This document shows, piece after piece, positions 1 through 5,949 of a DNA stretch of 11,010 bases (position 1 is its first letter; every line of letters begins with the position of its first letter). The DNA comes from Methanoculleus sp. UBA374 (GTDB taxonomy: Archaea > Halobacteriota > Methanomicrobia > Methanomicrobiales > Methanoculleaceae), in assembly GCA_002508705.1 (NCBI GenBank), contig DAYL01000022.1:1-11010 (forward strand), in the 5' to 3' direction. The notes beneath the pieces were generated by a model that saw nothing but the letters and a program-made list of their open reading frames with translations, did no database searches and was not told the origin of the DNA. A program made the position numbers and the translations under genes.

Positions 1-385
1 ATGCCTGCCGGACGGGCGATCTCCTCTTCATGACCGTTGCTTCCGCCCTGTCTTCTCCATGACGGTTTTTCCGGCTTGGTTGAACCCCCACCCGTCTGTT
101 CCCGATCGATCACAATCATGGGTAACTCAGGGGTGCGGCTTTCCGCCGGGCTTTGCGCAACCTCATGGTGCTCCAACTCCAGAAGTTCCACCCATTGCCA
201 CTCGCACCTTCGGTGCTCAAACTCCCTCCCTTTTGGGAAGTCATTACTTGAAAAACACTTCGTATTTTCTCATGCTTCTGTCCTTTGACCAGTCGCATAT
301 CGCCATGACTGCACCCGCGCCCCCTGAGGGGCGGGTGGGGGTTGATGAAAGGGGCTGAACATTGTACATTGAAGTAGGAAGCCAT
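1..385. other. Non-coding left-edge region
   Basis: I see no convincing gene here. The short open frames on both strands lack recognisable domains, a ribosome binding site or biased codon use. The stretch is less GC-rich than the coding parts of the window. It holds an inverted-repeat pair (81-94 with 332-345) and a GC hairpin around 313-336 that could end transcription of something to the left. It may be a decayed mobile element or ordinary intergenic DNA. The region continues off the left edge, so a gene tail outside the window cannot be excluded. Confidence 0.6.
81..345. repeat. Inverted-repeat pair about 265 bp apart
   Basis: TGAACCCCCACCCG at 81-94 matches the reverse complement of 332-345 (TCAACCCCCACCCG) at 13 of 14 positions. 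Next to the right arm, ACCCG...GCCCC, loop CTGA, GGGGC...GGGT (about 313-336) forms a nine-pair hairpin with a two-base bulge. The arms could be ends of a small inserted element. They could also be unrelated G/C-rich strings, since runs of C and G raise the chance of coincidental matches. No coding content lies between them and I see no clear target duplication. Confidence 0.35.
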
Positions 386-605
386 GAGGTTGTCCCAAAA
401 AACTGCTACCGGGAAGGGGTGTCTCCCTCCCGGACCCTTCCCCGAGTGGCGATGTGCTGTCTTCCGCAGGGAGATAGCAGGAGCACCGTGAGGTGAGACT
501 CTCAATGGAAAGCCGTTTCACCACTCTTGCCTTGAATATGTTTCAGATCGTCGAAAAATTGGGTGTAAATGCTCCGATCGTGGTGTAACGAAGTGGGACG
601 ACCTC
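386..605. mobile_element. MITE-like element, copy A (220 bp)
   Basis: The left end GAGGTTGTCCCA (386-397) and the right end TGGGACGACCTC (594-605) are terminal inverted repeats with one mismatch in 12. The trinucleotide CAT flanks both sides (383-385 and 606-608), which could be a target-site duplication. The interior aligns in the same orientation with copy B downstream of the next gene. Shared blocks include the CCCTCCCGGACCC stretch, GAAGCCGTTTCAC-like and TGCTCCGAT segments. An internal hairpin (409-433) is conserved. No transposase is encoded, so the element would need one supplied from elsewhere. Repeat status is seen directly; the MITE interpretation is inferred. Confidence 0.6.
409..433. 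other. GC hairpin inside copy A
   Basis: Arms CCGGGAAGGGG (409-419) and CTCCCTCCCGG (423-433) pair around the loop TGT with ten pairs of eleven, one of them G-U. The corresponding hairpin in copy B has its single mismatch at a different position, so the fold is kept while individual bases vary. It may fold as RNA, or as DNA during transposition. Confidence 0.55.
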
Positions 606-695
606 CATCAAACCGAAGATGCTATAATTCGATGGGCCCAGAGCACGACCCCAATGAACAAATATTGATTAATATCAAAACAATCACAAAGATCG

Positions 696-707
696 TTATT
701 AATATAC
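696..707 (+). promoter_or_regulatory. TATA box of the Yip1-family gene
   Basis: TTATTAATATAC lies in an AT-rich stretch (655-720) that contrasts with the GC-rich surroundings. Archaeal transcription starts about 25-27 nt downstream of the TATA centre, which gives roughly 728. The gene starts at 736, so the leader would be very short or absent. This fits the lack of a clear ribosome binding site. Confidence 0.55.
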
Positions 708-735
708 AATTAAGTGTTACTAAATCTCGAACGGT

Positions 736-1431
736 ATGATGCCCCCTTTGCAGAAGATCACGTCCACCAGGAAAAACTCATTCTTCCGACGGTTGAGACT
801 GCTGCTCTTCTCTCCCGATCGATTTTTTGCAGGGCTGCCGATCAAACGCGTCGACCTGAGAATTCCGTCCCTGATCGTCTTCGGACTTTTTCTGGTTGAG
901 ATCGCCGGAAATTACGATACAATCATCGCAGACGCCCGAACACTGGAATTCGCCGACCCGTCCGCGCACCCGGTCGTATACGCGGGCCTTGCTGCAACGG
1001 CTCTCTCACCGTTTCTGGTATGGGTATCTTACTCGGCCGTCTTCCACGGGGTATCGTACCTGTACAACGGCCGGGGCACGTTTCTCCGGACACTGGCCTC
1101 TGTGGGATACGGATGCACGCCTCTGATCATCGGGGGCCTCCTCCATCCGGTCCTCTTCCAGCTCATCTCCCTGCCGGCGCAGGACTATTTCATTCCCTCG
1201 CGTGTGGTGGCGTATGCAACCGTCTCAACGCTTATCGATGCAGGAATTACGATTCTCGCCCTTCTCTGGTGCGGATTCCTCTGGGCAGCAGGTATCCGGC
1301 ACGCACGAAGCCTCGCCGCTCGTCAGGCACTGGTGACGGTCTTCGTTCCCGTGGGGCTGACGATCAGTGCGAAGATCATATGGCTTCTTTGGAAAATGAT
1401 GGCGGTATCCAAACTGTATGGAGGATTGTAA
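736..1431 (+). CDS. Yip1-family integral membrane protein
   Basis: A 231-residue protein that I assign to the Yip1 family of multi-pass membrane proteins, whose prokaryotic members have no settled function. The N-terminal region carries the family-typical LLLFSPDRFFAGL segment (residues 22-34). It is followed by about five hydrophobic segments near 43-58, 82-104, 126-146, 160-185 and 199-218. A conserved-looking loop, YNGRGTFLRTLASVGYGCTP (110-129), sits between the second and third. Two ATG codons stand in tandem at 736 and 739. There is no Shine-Dalgarno match, but the upstream TATA box predicts a near-leaderless mRNA. The gene stands alone, between two copies of a mobile-like repeat. The second copy begins four bases after the stop codon. 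Family assignment is by motif and hydropathy recognition. Confidence 0.75.
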   Translation: MMPPLQKITSTRKNSFFRRLRLLLFSPDRFFAGLPIKRVDLRIPSLIVFGLFLVEIAGNYDTIIADARTLEFADPSAHPVVYAGLAATALSPFLVWVSYSAVFHGVSYLYNGRGTFLRTLASVGYGCTPLIIGGLLHPVLFQLISLPAQDYFIPSRVVAYATVSTLIDAGITILALLWCGFLWAAGIRHARSLAARQALVTVFVPVGLTISAKIIWLLWKMMAVSKLYGGL

Positions 1432-1435
1432 CTAT

Positions 1436-1624
1436 GAGGGCATCCCAAAATGCCTTTGCCGGAAGGGGGGCACCCCCTCCCGGACCCTCCCCCACATGGC
1501 GATAGCCAATAGGAAGCCGTTTCACTCTCTCTGTCCTGGATATCGTTCAGAGGAGAGAAACTTCGGAGGTGCGTGCTCCGATAAGGGTGTACAGAACATT
1601 CATAGATCTTTTTGGGATGAGTTC
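1436..1624. mobile_element. MITE-like element, copy B (189 bp)
   Basis: This copy aligns in direct orientation with the element at 386-605. The left ends are GAGGGCATCCCA and GAGGTTGTCCCA; the right ends are TGGGATGAGTTC and TGGGACGACCTC. The ends of this copy share a ten-base perfect inverted match, CATCCCAAAA (1441-1450) with TTTTGGGATG (1610-1619). The interior lacks about 50 bases present in copy A, roughly between the GTGGCGAT block and the GAAGCCGTTTCAC block. I see no clear flanking duplication (TAT on the left, TTT on the right). It begins just after the Yip1-family stop codon and ends about 35 bases before the promoter of the next gene, so it fills most of that spacer. Confidence 0.6.
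1459..1483. terminator. GC hairpin in copy B, possible end of Yip1 mRNA
   Basis: Arms CCGGAAGGGGG (1459-1469) and CCCCCTCCCGG (1473-1483) pair at ten of eleven positions around the loop GCA. It lies 28 bases after the Yip1-family stop codon and is the only strong hairpin there. It could therefore stabilise or end that transcript. No T-tract follows, so termination is a guess; the conserved fold in copy A shows it belongs to the element. Confidence 0.35.
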
Positions 1625-1657
1625 TTTGATAAGACAGATACGCAATATAGAAACCCA

Positions 1658-1666
1658 CTATATATT
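1658..1666 (+). promoter_or_regulatory. TATA box of the AblB-like gene
   Basis: CTATATATT lies 35 bases after the end of copy B. Counting about 26 nt from its centre puts the start of transcription near 1688, nine bases before the ATG at 1697. This supports that ATG and argues against a longer frame running back through the repeat element. Confidence 0.55.
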
Positions 1667-1696
1667 GTGGACACTATAATTACTACAGGGAACAAT

Positions 1697-2689
1697 ATGT
1701 TTGGTCCTCTACGCGATCAGAAAAACAACCTATCATATACCGGCGCCGAAACCGCCCCGGTGCGGCATGCGGCAAAAAACATCCCAGTTCAGCGTCAAAG
1801 GCAGACACAGCGTCACACGGATAAAGGCGCCTATGCCGACGCCGTCTCGACGCTCGGAAAGAGCCTGGTTCACCACGGCCCGTATAACGACCGGGCCTAC
1901 CTCTTCCGCCTGAACCCGGCGGACCTCCCGGAGATCTCCGGCCGGCTTCTCGCGCTCGCGAGAGGGCGGGGCTATTCGCGGGTAATTGCGAGAGTCCCCG
2001 CTCCGGCACGCAACCATTTTGCATCGCGCGGCTACACGCCCGGGGCGTACATCCCCCGGTTGTACCGTGGAGCGGTGGACGGCTACTACATGGTTAACTA
2101 CCGCAACCCCCCGGAAAGCGACTGGCGGGATGGGATCGACGATGTCCTTGCGGTTGCACGAGAGAAGGCACAGGGGAGTGCAGCGAGCCAGGTACTCGAA
2201 CCCGGCTTCACCTGCACCCCTGCCGCACCGGCGGATGCCCCGGCACTCGCGGCGATCTACCGGAAGGTCTTCCTGACCTATCCGGTCCCCGTCCATGACC
2301 CGGCCTACCTTGTGCGGGGGATGCAGAGCAACCTCCTGCGGTGTTTCTGCATCCGAAAGGACGGGAGGATCGCCGCAGTTGCCGCTGCGGCCGTCGACCC
2401 TGACGGTCGGTTCGCGGAGATGACCGGCTTCGCGACGTTGCCGGAGTACCGGGGTCATCGGTTCGCGGGTTGCCTCCTCTGGCGAATAGAAACGGAGATG
2501 CGCTCAATCGGCGTAAAGACCGTATTTGCCATCGTTCGGGCCCGTTCGTACCCGGCGAACACCACTTTTGCCCGGGCCGGCTACACCCACACAGGGACGC
2601 TTGCGGGCTGTGTCAACATATGCGGCTCTCTTGAGGATATGAGCGTCTGGTACAGATCGCTCGACGACGGGAAAGCGGTCTCTCCATAG
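1697..2689 (+). CDS. ablB: AblB-like beta-lysine N-acetyltransferase, divergent
   Basis: AblB proteins are GNAT enzymes that acetylate beta-lysine to the osmolyte N-epsilon-acetyl-beta-lysine, using acetyl-CoA in the cytoplasm. Family hallmarks in this 330-residue protein are HHGPYNDRAYLF (59-70), IPRLYRG (119-125) and, in the GNAT half, EMTGFATLPEYRG (241-253), an ARA-type strand (280-283) and DMSVWYRSL (314-322). Several positions differ from the family as I remember it: EMTD reads EMTG, NNTNI reads GCVNI, and ESMN reads EDMS. Most strikingly, the acetyl-CoA motif RxxGxA reads RGHRFA (252-257), with Arg255 replacing glycine. About 45 N-terminal residues precede the usual family start; they are Gln/Arg-rich and low in complexity. 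Lysine 2,3-aminomutase (ablA), the usual partner gene, is not adjacent. The frame is intact. It may be an active variant, a paralogue with another substrate, or a protein losing activity. Confidence 0.75.
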   Translation: MFGPLRDQKNNLSYTGAETAPVRHAAKNIPVQRQRQTQRHTDKGAYADAVSTLGKSLVHHGPYNDRAYLFRLNPADLPEISGRLLALARGRGYSRVIARVPAPARNHFASRGYTPGAYIPRLYRGAVDGYYMVNYRNPPESDWRDGIDDVLAVAREKAQGSAASQVLEPGFTCTPAAPADAPALAAIYRKVFLTYPVPVHDPAYLVRGMQSNLLRCFCIRKDGRIAAVAAAAVDPDGRFAEMTGFATLPEYRGHRFAGCLLWRIETEMRSIGVKTVFAIVRARSYPANTTFARAGYTHTGTLAGCVNICGSLEDMSVWYRSLDDGKAVSP

Positions 2690-2754
2690 GGCCGATCCGG
2701 CGTATCCAGCAACGTCCGCGGAAAAGAATAAGGTAAGTACCGGCCCACACCACC

Positions 2755-2762
2755 GTGAGGAG
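2755..2762 (+). promoter_or_regulatory. Shine-Dalgarno of the reductase gene
   Basis: GTGAGGAG lies six bases before the ATG at 2769 and is a strong match to the anti-Shine-Dalgarno sequence. It fixes this start. A weak TATA-like AAAAGAATAAGG at about 2722-2733 is correctly spaced for transcription to begin just upstream. Confidence 0.6.
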
Positions 2763-2768
2763 ACGAAG

Positions 2769-3980
2769 ATGGAGAGCCGGACTACGTATGACGCCGTCGT
2801 TGTCGGAGGCGGACCCGCCGGGAGCACCGCCGCCTGCCTGCTTGCGGGATTCGGATACCGGGTGGCGCTCCTTGAGAAGAAGACATATCCCCGGGAGAAA
2901 GTCTGCGCGGGGTGCCTCAGCCAGAAATCCGTTCGGTTCCTCGACCGGGTGTTTCATCTGCCCGTCCCCGCCCTCCGGCAGGAAGGGCTGCTCGATGCCA
3001 TCGGGACCAGGTACGCGCTCTACATCGGGAGCAACCGCATCCTTGCCGGGGGCCTTGCCGAGCCGTTCTACTTCACCCGGCGGGACCGTTACGATGCCTT
3101 TCTTGCCGGGAGAGCTGCGGATGCCGGGGTGGATGTCCGTGAAGGCGTGGAAGTCGTCGCCGTCGACCACGCCCGCCGGGCCGTGACGACGTCGACGGGG
3201 GACCGCTACGCCGCCCGGGTCATCATCGGGGCCGACGGGATCCATAGCCAGGTCCGCCGTTCCCTCCCGGGGAGCATCGTCGATCATGAACAGTGGCGTG
3301 AAAACCTCGGGTGGGCCATGGAACTTTCAATCCCCCGCAAGGAGGCCCGGGAACAGATGGAGAGGGACGGGGCGATTCGGCTGGACGCCGATCTCGCGAT
3401 ACCACACCTTGTCCTTGACGCCTGCCGGTGGGGCTACGGGTGGGTATTCCCGAACCAGGACGCGATCGTCGTCGGGATCGGGGGGCTGCTGCAGAAAAAC
3501 CGGAAGGGTTTTCCCGAACGGTTCAGGGAGTTTTTGACAGCCATCGGTCTTGCGGCGTTCACGGACCAAAAACCGGCGGGATATCCCCTGTCGTTCGGCA
3601 ATTACATCTCCTCCCCTGCTTACGAGGGGACAGTCCTCGTCGGCGACGCGGGCGGGTTTGCAAGTCCCATCCTCGGCGAAGGGATCTTCTACGCCCACCG
3701 GACCGCAGAACTCGCCGCTCACGCCGTCGACCTCCACCTCGCGTCAGGTGCGCCGCTCGGCGAGACCTATACCGCTCTCCTCAACCGCCGTCTCATCCCC
3801 GAACTGCAGGCGGAGAAGACGTTGCGGGACTTCCTCTACGGCTGCCTCGACGCCCGGATACACGTGCCCCTCAAGGCCCTGATGCGGGCGACGAACGGCC
3901 GGGTCATCGACGCGGTCCAGGGACACCGGTCGTTTTTGGGGTTCCAGCGGGACAATGATCTTCATACCTCCGTCTGGTGA
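2769..3980 (+). CDS. Geranylgeranyl reductase family FAD oxidoreductase
   Basis: A 403-residue flavoprotein of the geranylgeranyl reductase family. Archaeal members saturate the isoprenoid chains of membrane lipids or other prenyl compounds. The N-terminal FAD-binding Rossmann motif VVVGGGPAGSTAA spans about 10-22. A Cys-rich loop, KVCAGCLS, lies at 44-51. The DG motif GADGIHSQVRR is at 154-164, the family motif YGWVFP at 223-228, and the second FAD motif VGDAGGFASPILGEG at 291-305. Length is normal for the family and no motif is broken. There is no membrane segment, so association would be peripheral. Methanogens often carry several paralogues, so the exact substrate cannot be read from sequence. 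It converges on the MerR gene with only six bases between the stop codons. The 79-base gap from the AblB-like gene and its own ribosome binding site allow either a shared or an independent transcript. Confidence 0.88.
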   Translation: MESRTTYDAVVVGGGPAGSTAACLLAGFGYRVALLEKKTYPREKVCAGCLSQKSVRFLDRVFHLPVPALRQEGLLDAIGTRYALYIGSNRILAGGLAEPFYFTRRDRYDAFLAGRAADAGVDVREGVEVVAVDHARRAVTTSTGDRYAARVIIGADGIHSQVRRSLPGSIVDHEQWRENLGWAMELSIPRKEAREQMERDGAIRLDADLAIPHLVLDACRWGYGWVFPNQDAIVVGIGGLLQKNRKGFPERFREFLTAIGLAAFTDQKPAGYPLSFGNYISSPAYEGTVLVGDAGGFASPILGEGIFYAHRTAELAAHAVDLHLASGAPLGETYTALLNRRLIPELQAEKTLRDFLYGCLDARIHVPLKALMRATNGRVIDAVQGHRSFLGFQRDNDLHTSVW

Positions 3981-3986
3981 CACCCT

Positions 3987-4841
3987 TCAGGCCGACGGGG
4001 AGACCTCCTGCACCGGGAACTGGACCTCGGTCAGGAGTTCGGCTTCCGGGACCCCGTGAGGGTTGTTGAGATAGAGTTCCCGCGAGGGGCCGGCCGGTGA
4101 GAGGCGGTGCTCGCCCATGTAGGCGAAGAGCCGTTCGTAAGCCTTCCCGACCCCGGGATAGGGGCCGGTGTAGAGCACCGAGACGAATCGACCGCCCGGA
4201 AGGGTCCTGATCTCGACCCGGGAGCCCGCGACGTTGACCGATCCGGTGATCGGGATCGCCATCTCGATGTCCGCGTCCGTCTCCCGGTACTCGTCGTCGT
4301 GGCAGATATACATGATCGGCCCGGCCATCTTTGCGGCGGGCTGCCGCCCGTCTACAGGGAAGACGAACGTGAAGAGTTCTTCGATCAATCCCGGAATGGT
4401 CTCATGGTAAACACCCTTCTCCCGGCGGGCGAGCGCCCGGAGGGCAGGGACTTCCTTGATAACAGGTTCGGTTACCGACATACGGAATCCTCCGTTCAGC
4501 GGGTCCTGCGTCCGCAGGATCTCCGCAATCGCATGCAGCCGCCCGATCTCCTGTTCGGTTGCGGCGAGACGCCGCGCAAAGAGGTCCCGGATAGCCCCGG
4601 CATCCCCCTGCTCCCGTGCCGCGAGGATGACCTCGACCTCTCCGAGGTCGAACCCGAGCCGGAGCAGGTGCCCGATATGGATGCCCCGCTCAGCCTGGGC
4701 GACGGTGTAGTAGCGGTACCCCGTGCAGATGTCTCGTGCCACCGGAACAAGGAGGCCCCGCTCGTCGTAGAGGCGGAGCGCCTTCTGCGAGAGCTGGGTG
4801 ATCCGCGAGAACGTACCGATAGGAATCTGATTGACCGGCAT
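3987..4841 (-). CDS. MerR-family regulator with GyrI-like effector domain
   Basis: A 284-residue one-component regulator of the BmrR type. Residues 7-75 form a MerR winged helix: IGTFSRITQLSQKALRLYDE, then GYRYYT (41-46). Residues about 80-112 form the dimerisation helix. Residues about 122-280 resemble the GyrI-like/AraC effector-binding fold that receives small, often hydrophobic or cationic ligands; PGGRFVSVLYTGPYPGV is a typical segment. The protein should bind DNA as a dimer and change transcription on ligand binding. No transporter lies beside it; its neighbours are a TPR protein upstream on the same strand and a convergent flavoprotein. On its strand a TATA-like TCTATTACC (about 4870-4878) would place the transcript start only a few bases before the ATG at 4841, so a near-leaderless mRNA is likely. 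Ligand and targets are unknown. Confidence 0.88.
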   Translation of the reverse strand: MPVNQIPIGTFSRITQLSQKALRLYDERGLLVPVARDICTGYRYYTVAQAERGIHIGHLLRLGFDLGEVEVILAAREQGDAGAIRDLFARRLAATEQEIGRLHAIAEILRTQDPLNGGFRMSVTEPVIKEVPALRALARREKGVYHETIPGLIEELFTFVFPVDGRQPAAKMAGPIMYICHDDEYRETDADIEMAIPITGSVNVAGSRVEIRTLPGGRFVSVLYTGPYPGVGKAYERLFAYMGEHRLSPAGPSRELYLNNPHGVPEAELLTEVQFPVQEVSPSA

Positions 4842-4972
4842 GGATTAATCCACTGTTGGCGTCGCCGGGTAATAGAAGGTCGGAGTCTTCCCCGGGGGAG
4901 AGTTCCCCCCGATACACCGGTTCCTGGTTGGATGATGTCAAACGTCAACCCTCAGGAGAGGGCGGGAGCGGA
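4842..4972. promoter_or_regulatory. Spacer upstream of the MerR gene
   Basis: This 131-base gap lies between the TPR gene and the MerR gene, both on the minus strand. It holds a short hairpin (GGGGGA 4894-4899, loop GAGT, TCCCCC 4904-4909) and the likely MerR promoter near 4870-4878. MerR regulators commonly control their own genes, so an operator may lie here, but I cannot point to a convincing dyad overlapping the promoter. The hairpin has no T-tract after it on either strand. Confidence 0.35.
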
Positions 4973-5803
4973 TCACCAATTCTTGGTGAGGGAGAGGAGC
5001 ATCTTTCTGACCTGGGCGGTCAGTTCGCAGTCAGGATTGATCTCAAGCGCCTTGTCGGCGCACGCAAGCGCGTGGCGGTACATGCCGAGGTGATAGAGGA
5101 CGCTGCACTTCATGCTCCATCCGGCGGCATACTTCGGATCGATTGCAAGCACCCGGTCGAAACATTCGAGCGCCTTGCGATACTCCCCGAGCGCATACAG
5201 GGCACCGCCCTTCAGGCTCCAGACCCGGACGCTTCCAGGGTCGTCGGCTATAGCCCGGTCGTAGCAGGCGACGGCCTCTTCGTGCTGGTGCTGGAGAAAG
5301 CGGGCGTAACCGAGATCAGTCCAGGCCGCCACGAAGTGAGGGTCTATCGCGAGCACCCGCTCGTAGCAGGCGACGGCATCGTCAAGCCGCTGCATCGCGA
5401 CGAAGATGCCGCTCCGGTTGTACCAGGCGACAGCGGAGTTCGGATTGAGTTTCACGGCCCGGTCGTAGCAGGTGAGCGCCGCATCGAGCCGGTTGCGGCG
5501 CCGGTGCAGCATCCCCCGGGAGACCCAGGCAGGGGCAAACTCCGGGTCGATTGCAAGAGCCTTCTCCCAGCAGGCCAGCGCTTCCTGCTCCCGCCCGAGG
5601 AGATCGAGGAAGACGCCCTTGTTGTTCCACATCTTCACGTTGGACGGGTCCTCTTCGAGCACCCGGTCGAAACATCCGATCGCCTCATTGAATCGCCCCT
5701 CCTGGGCGAGAGAGACCGCCTTCCTGCTCACTGTCGTATCGGTGTCCGTACCGGCCGGAACTTCGGGATCGCTCCTCCCGAAGAGGCGTCCTGTAATGTT
5801 CAT
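4973..5803 (-). CDS. Seven-unit TPR repeat protein
   Basis: A protein made almost entirely of tetratricopeptide repeats, helical hairpins that act as protein-binding scaffolds. Seven consecutive 34-residue units are visible, each with the W/A-L/G-A-P spacing and a DP or NP turn near its end (ALAIDPEFAP, AVKLNPNSA, VLAIDPHF, AIADDPGSV, VLAIDPKYA, ALEINPDCE). No signal peptide, membrane segment or enzymatic domain is present, so it is probably a cytoplasmic adaptor with unknown partners. The longest frame begins at 5845, but a TATA box at 5850-5855 predicts transcription from about 5826, downstream of that codon. The real start is then the ATG at 5821 or, as chosen here, the ATG at 5803, which has a GGGGGGA stretch before it. 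The 34-residue periodicity is regular, suggesting expansion by unit duplication. Confidence 0.85.
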   Translation of the reverse strand: MNITGRLFGRSDPEVPAGTDTDTTVSRKAVSLAQEGRFNEAIGCFDRVLEEDPSNVKMWNNKGVFLDLLGREQEALACWEKALAIDPEFAPAWVSRGMLHRRRNRLDAALTCYDRAVKLNPNSAVAWYNRSGIFVAMQRLDDAVACYERVLAIDPHFVAAWTDLGYARFLQHQHEEAVACYDRAIADDPGSVRVWSLKGGALYALGEYRKALECFDRVLAIDPKYAAGWSMKCSVLYHLGMYRHALACADKALEINPDCELTAQVRKMLLSLTKNW

Positions 5804-5847
5804 TCCGGATATTCCCCCCATGGTCTCGCTACTGGTAGCGCGCATAC

Positions 5848-5858
5848 GATATAACCGT
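5848..5858 (-). promoter_or_regulatory. TATA box of the TPR gene
   Basis: On the minus strand the sequence reads CGGTTATATCG, an isolated AT island in GC-rich DNA. The predicted transcript start is about 26 bases downstream, near 5826. This excludes the most upstream in-frame ATG (5845) as the start codon. Confidence 0.5.
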
Positions 5859-5886
5859 TCCCCCGCCGCCGGCTATAGGCAGACAG

Positions 5887-5919
5887 GGAAAAACAGTCTT
5901 CCCGGGCATTCGGCCGGGA
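5887..5919 (-). terminator. Hairpin plus T-tract after the HNH gene
   Basis: On the minus strand, TCCCGG (5919-5914), an eight-base loop and CCGGGA (5905-5900) form a perfect six-pair stem. GACTGTTTTTCC follows, with the T-run at about 5889-5893. It lies about 30 bases after the HNH stop codon. It is the clearest terminator-like structure in the window and would close the polymerase-protease-nuclease gene group. Confidence 0.55.
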
Positions 5920-5949
5920 GAAGAAACCAGCGCTCCTGTTCACGAGGGG

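Noticed and set aside
37..524. Several short open frames on both strands near the left edge
   Set aside because: There is no domain, no start signal and no consistent codon bias, and they overlap each other and the repeats.
386..1624. CRISPR-like repeats
   Set aside because: There are only two long copies about 1 kb apart with a gene between them. No short regular repeat-spacer pattern exists in the window.
1418..1696. Upstream extension of the AblB-like frame to 1418
   Set aside because: It would overlap the Yip1 gene end and run through the repeat element. The TATA box at 1658-1666 supports the ATG at 1697.
4107..5854. Long plus-strand frames (328 and 332 codons) opposite the MerR and TPR genes
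   Set aside because: Their composition mirrors the opposite-strand genes. The MerR and TPR motifs on the minus strand are clear and exclude these.
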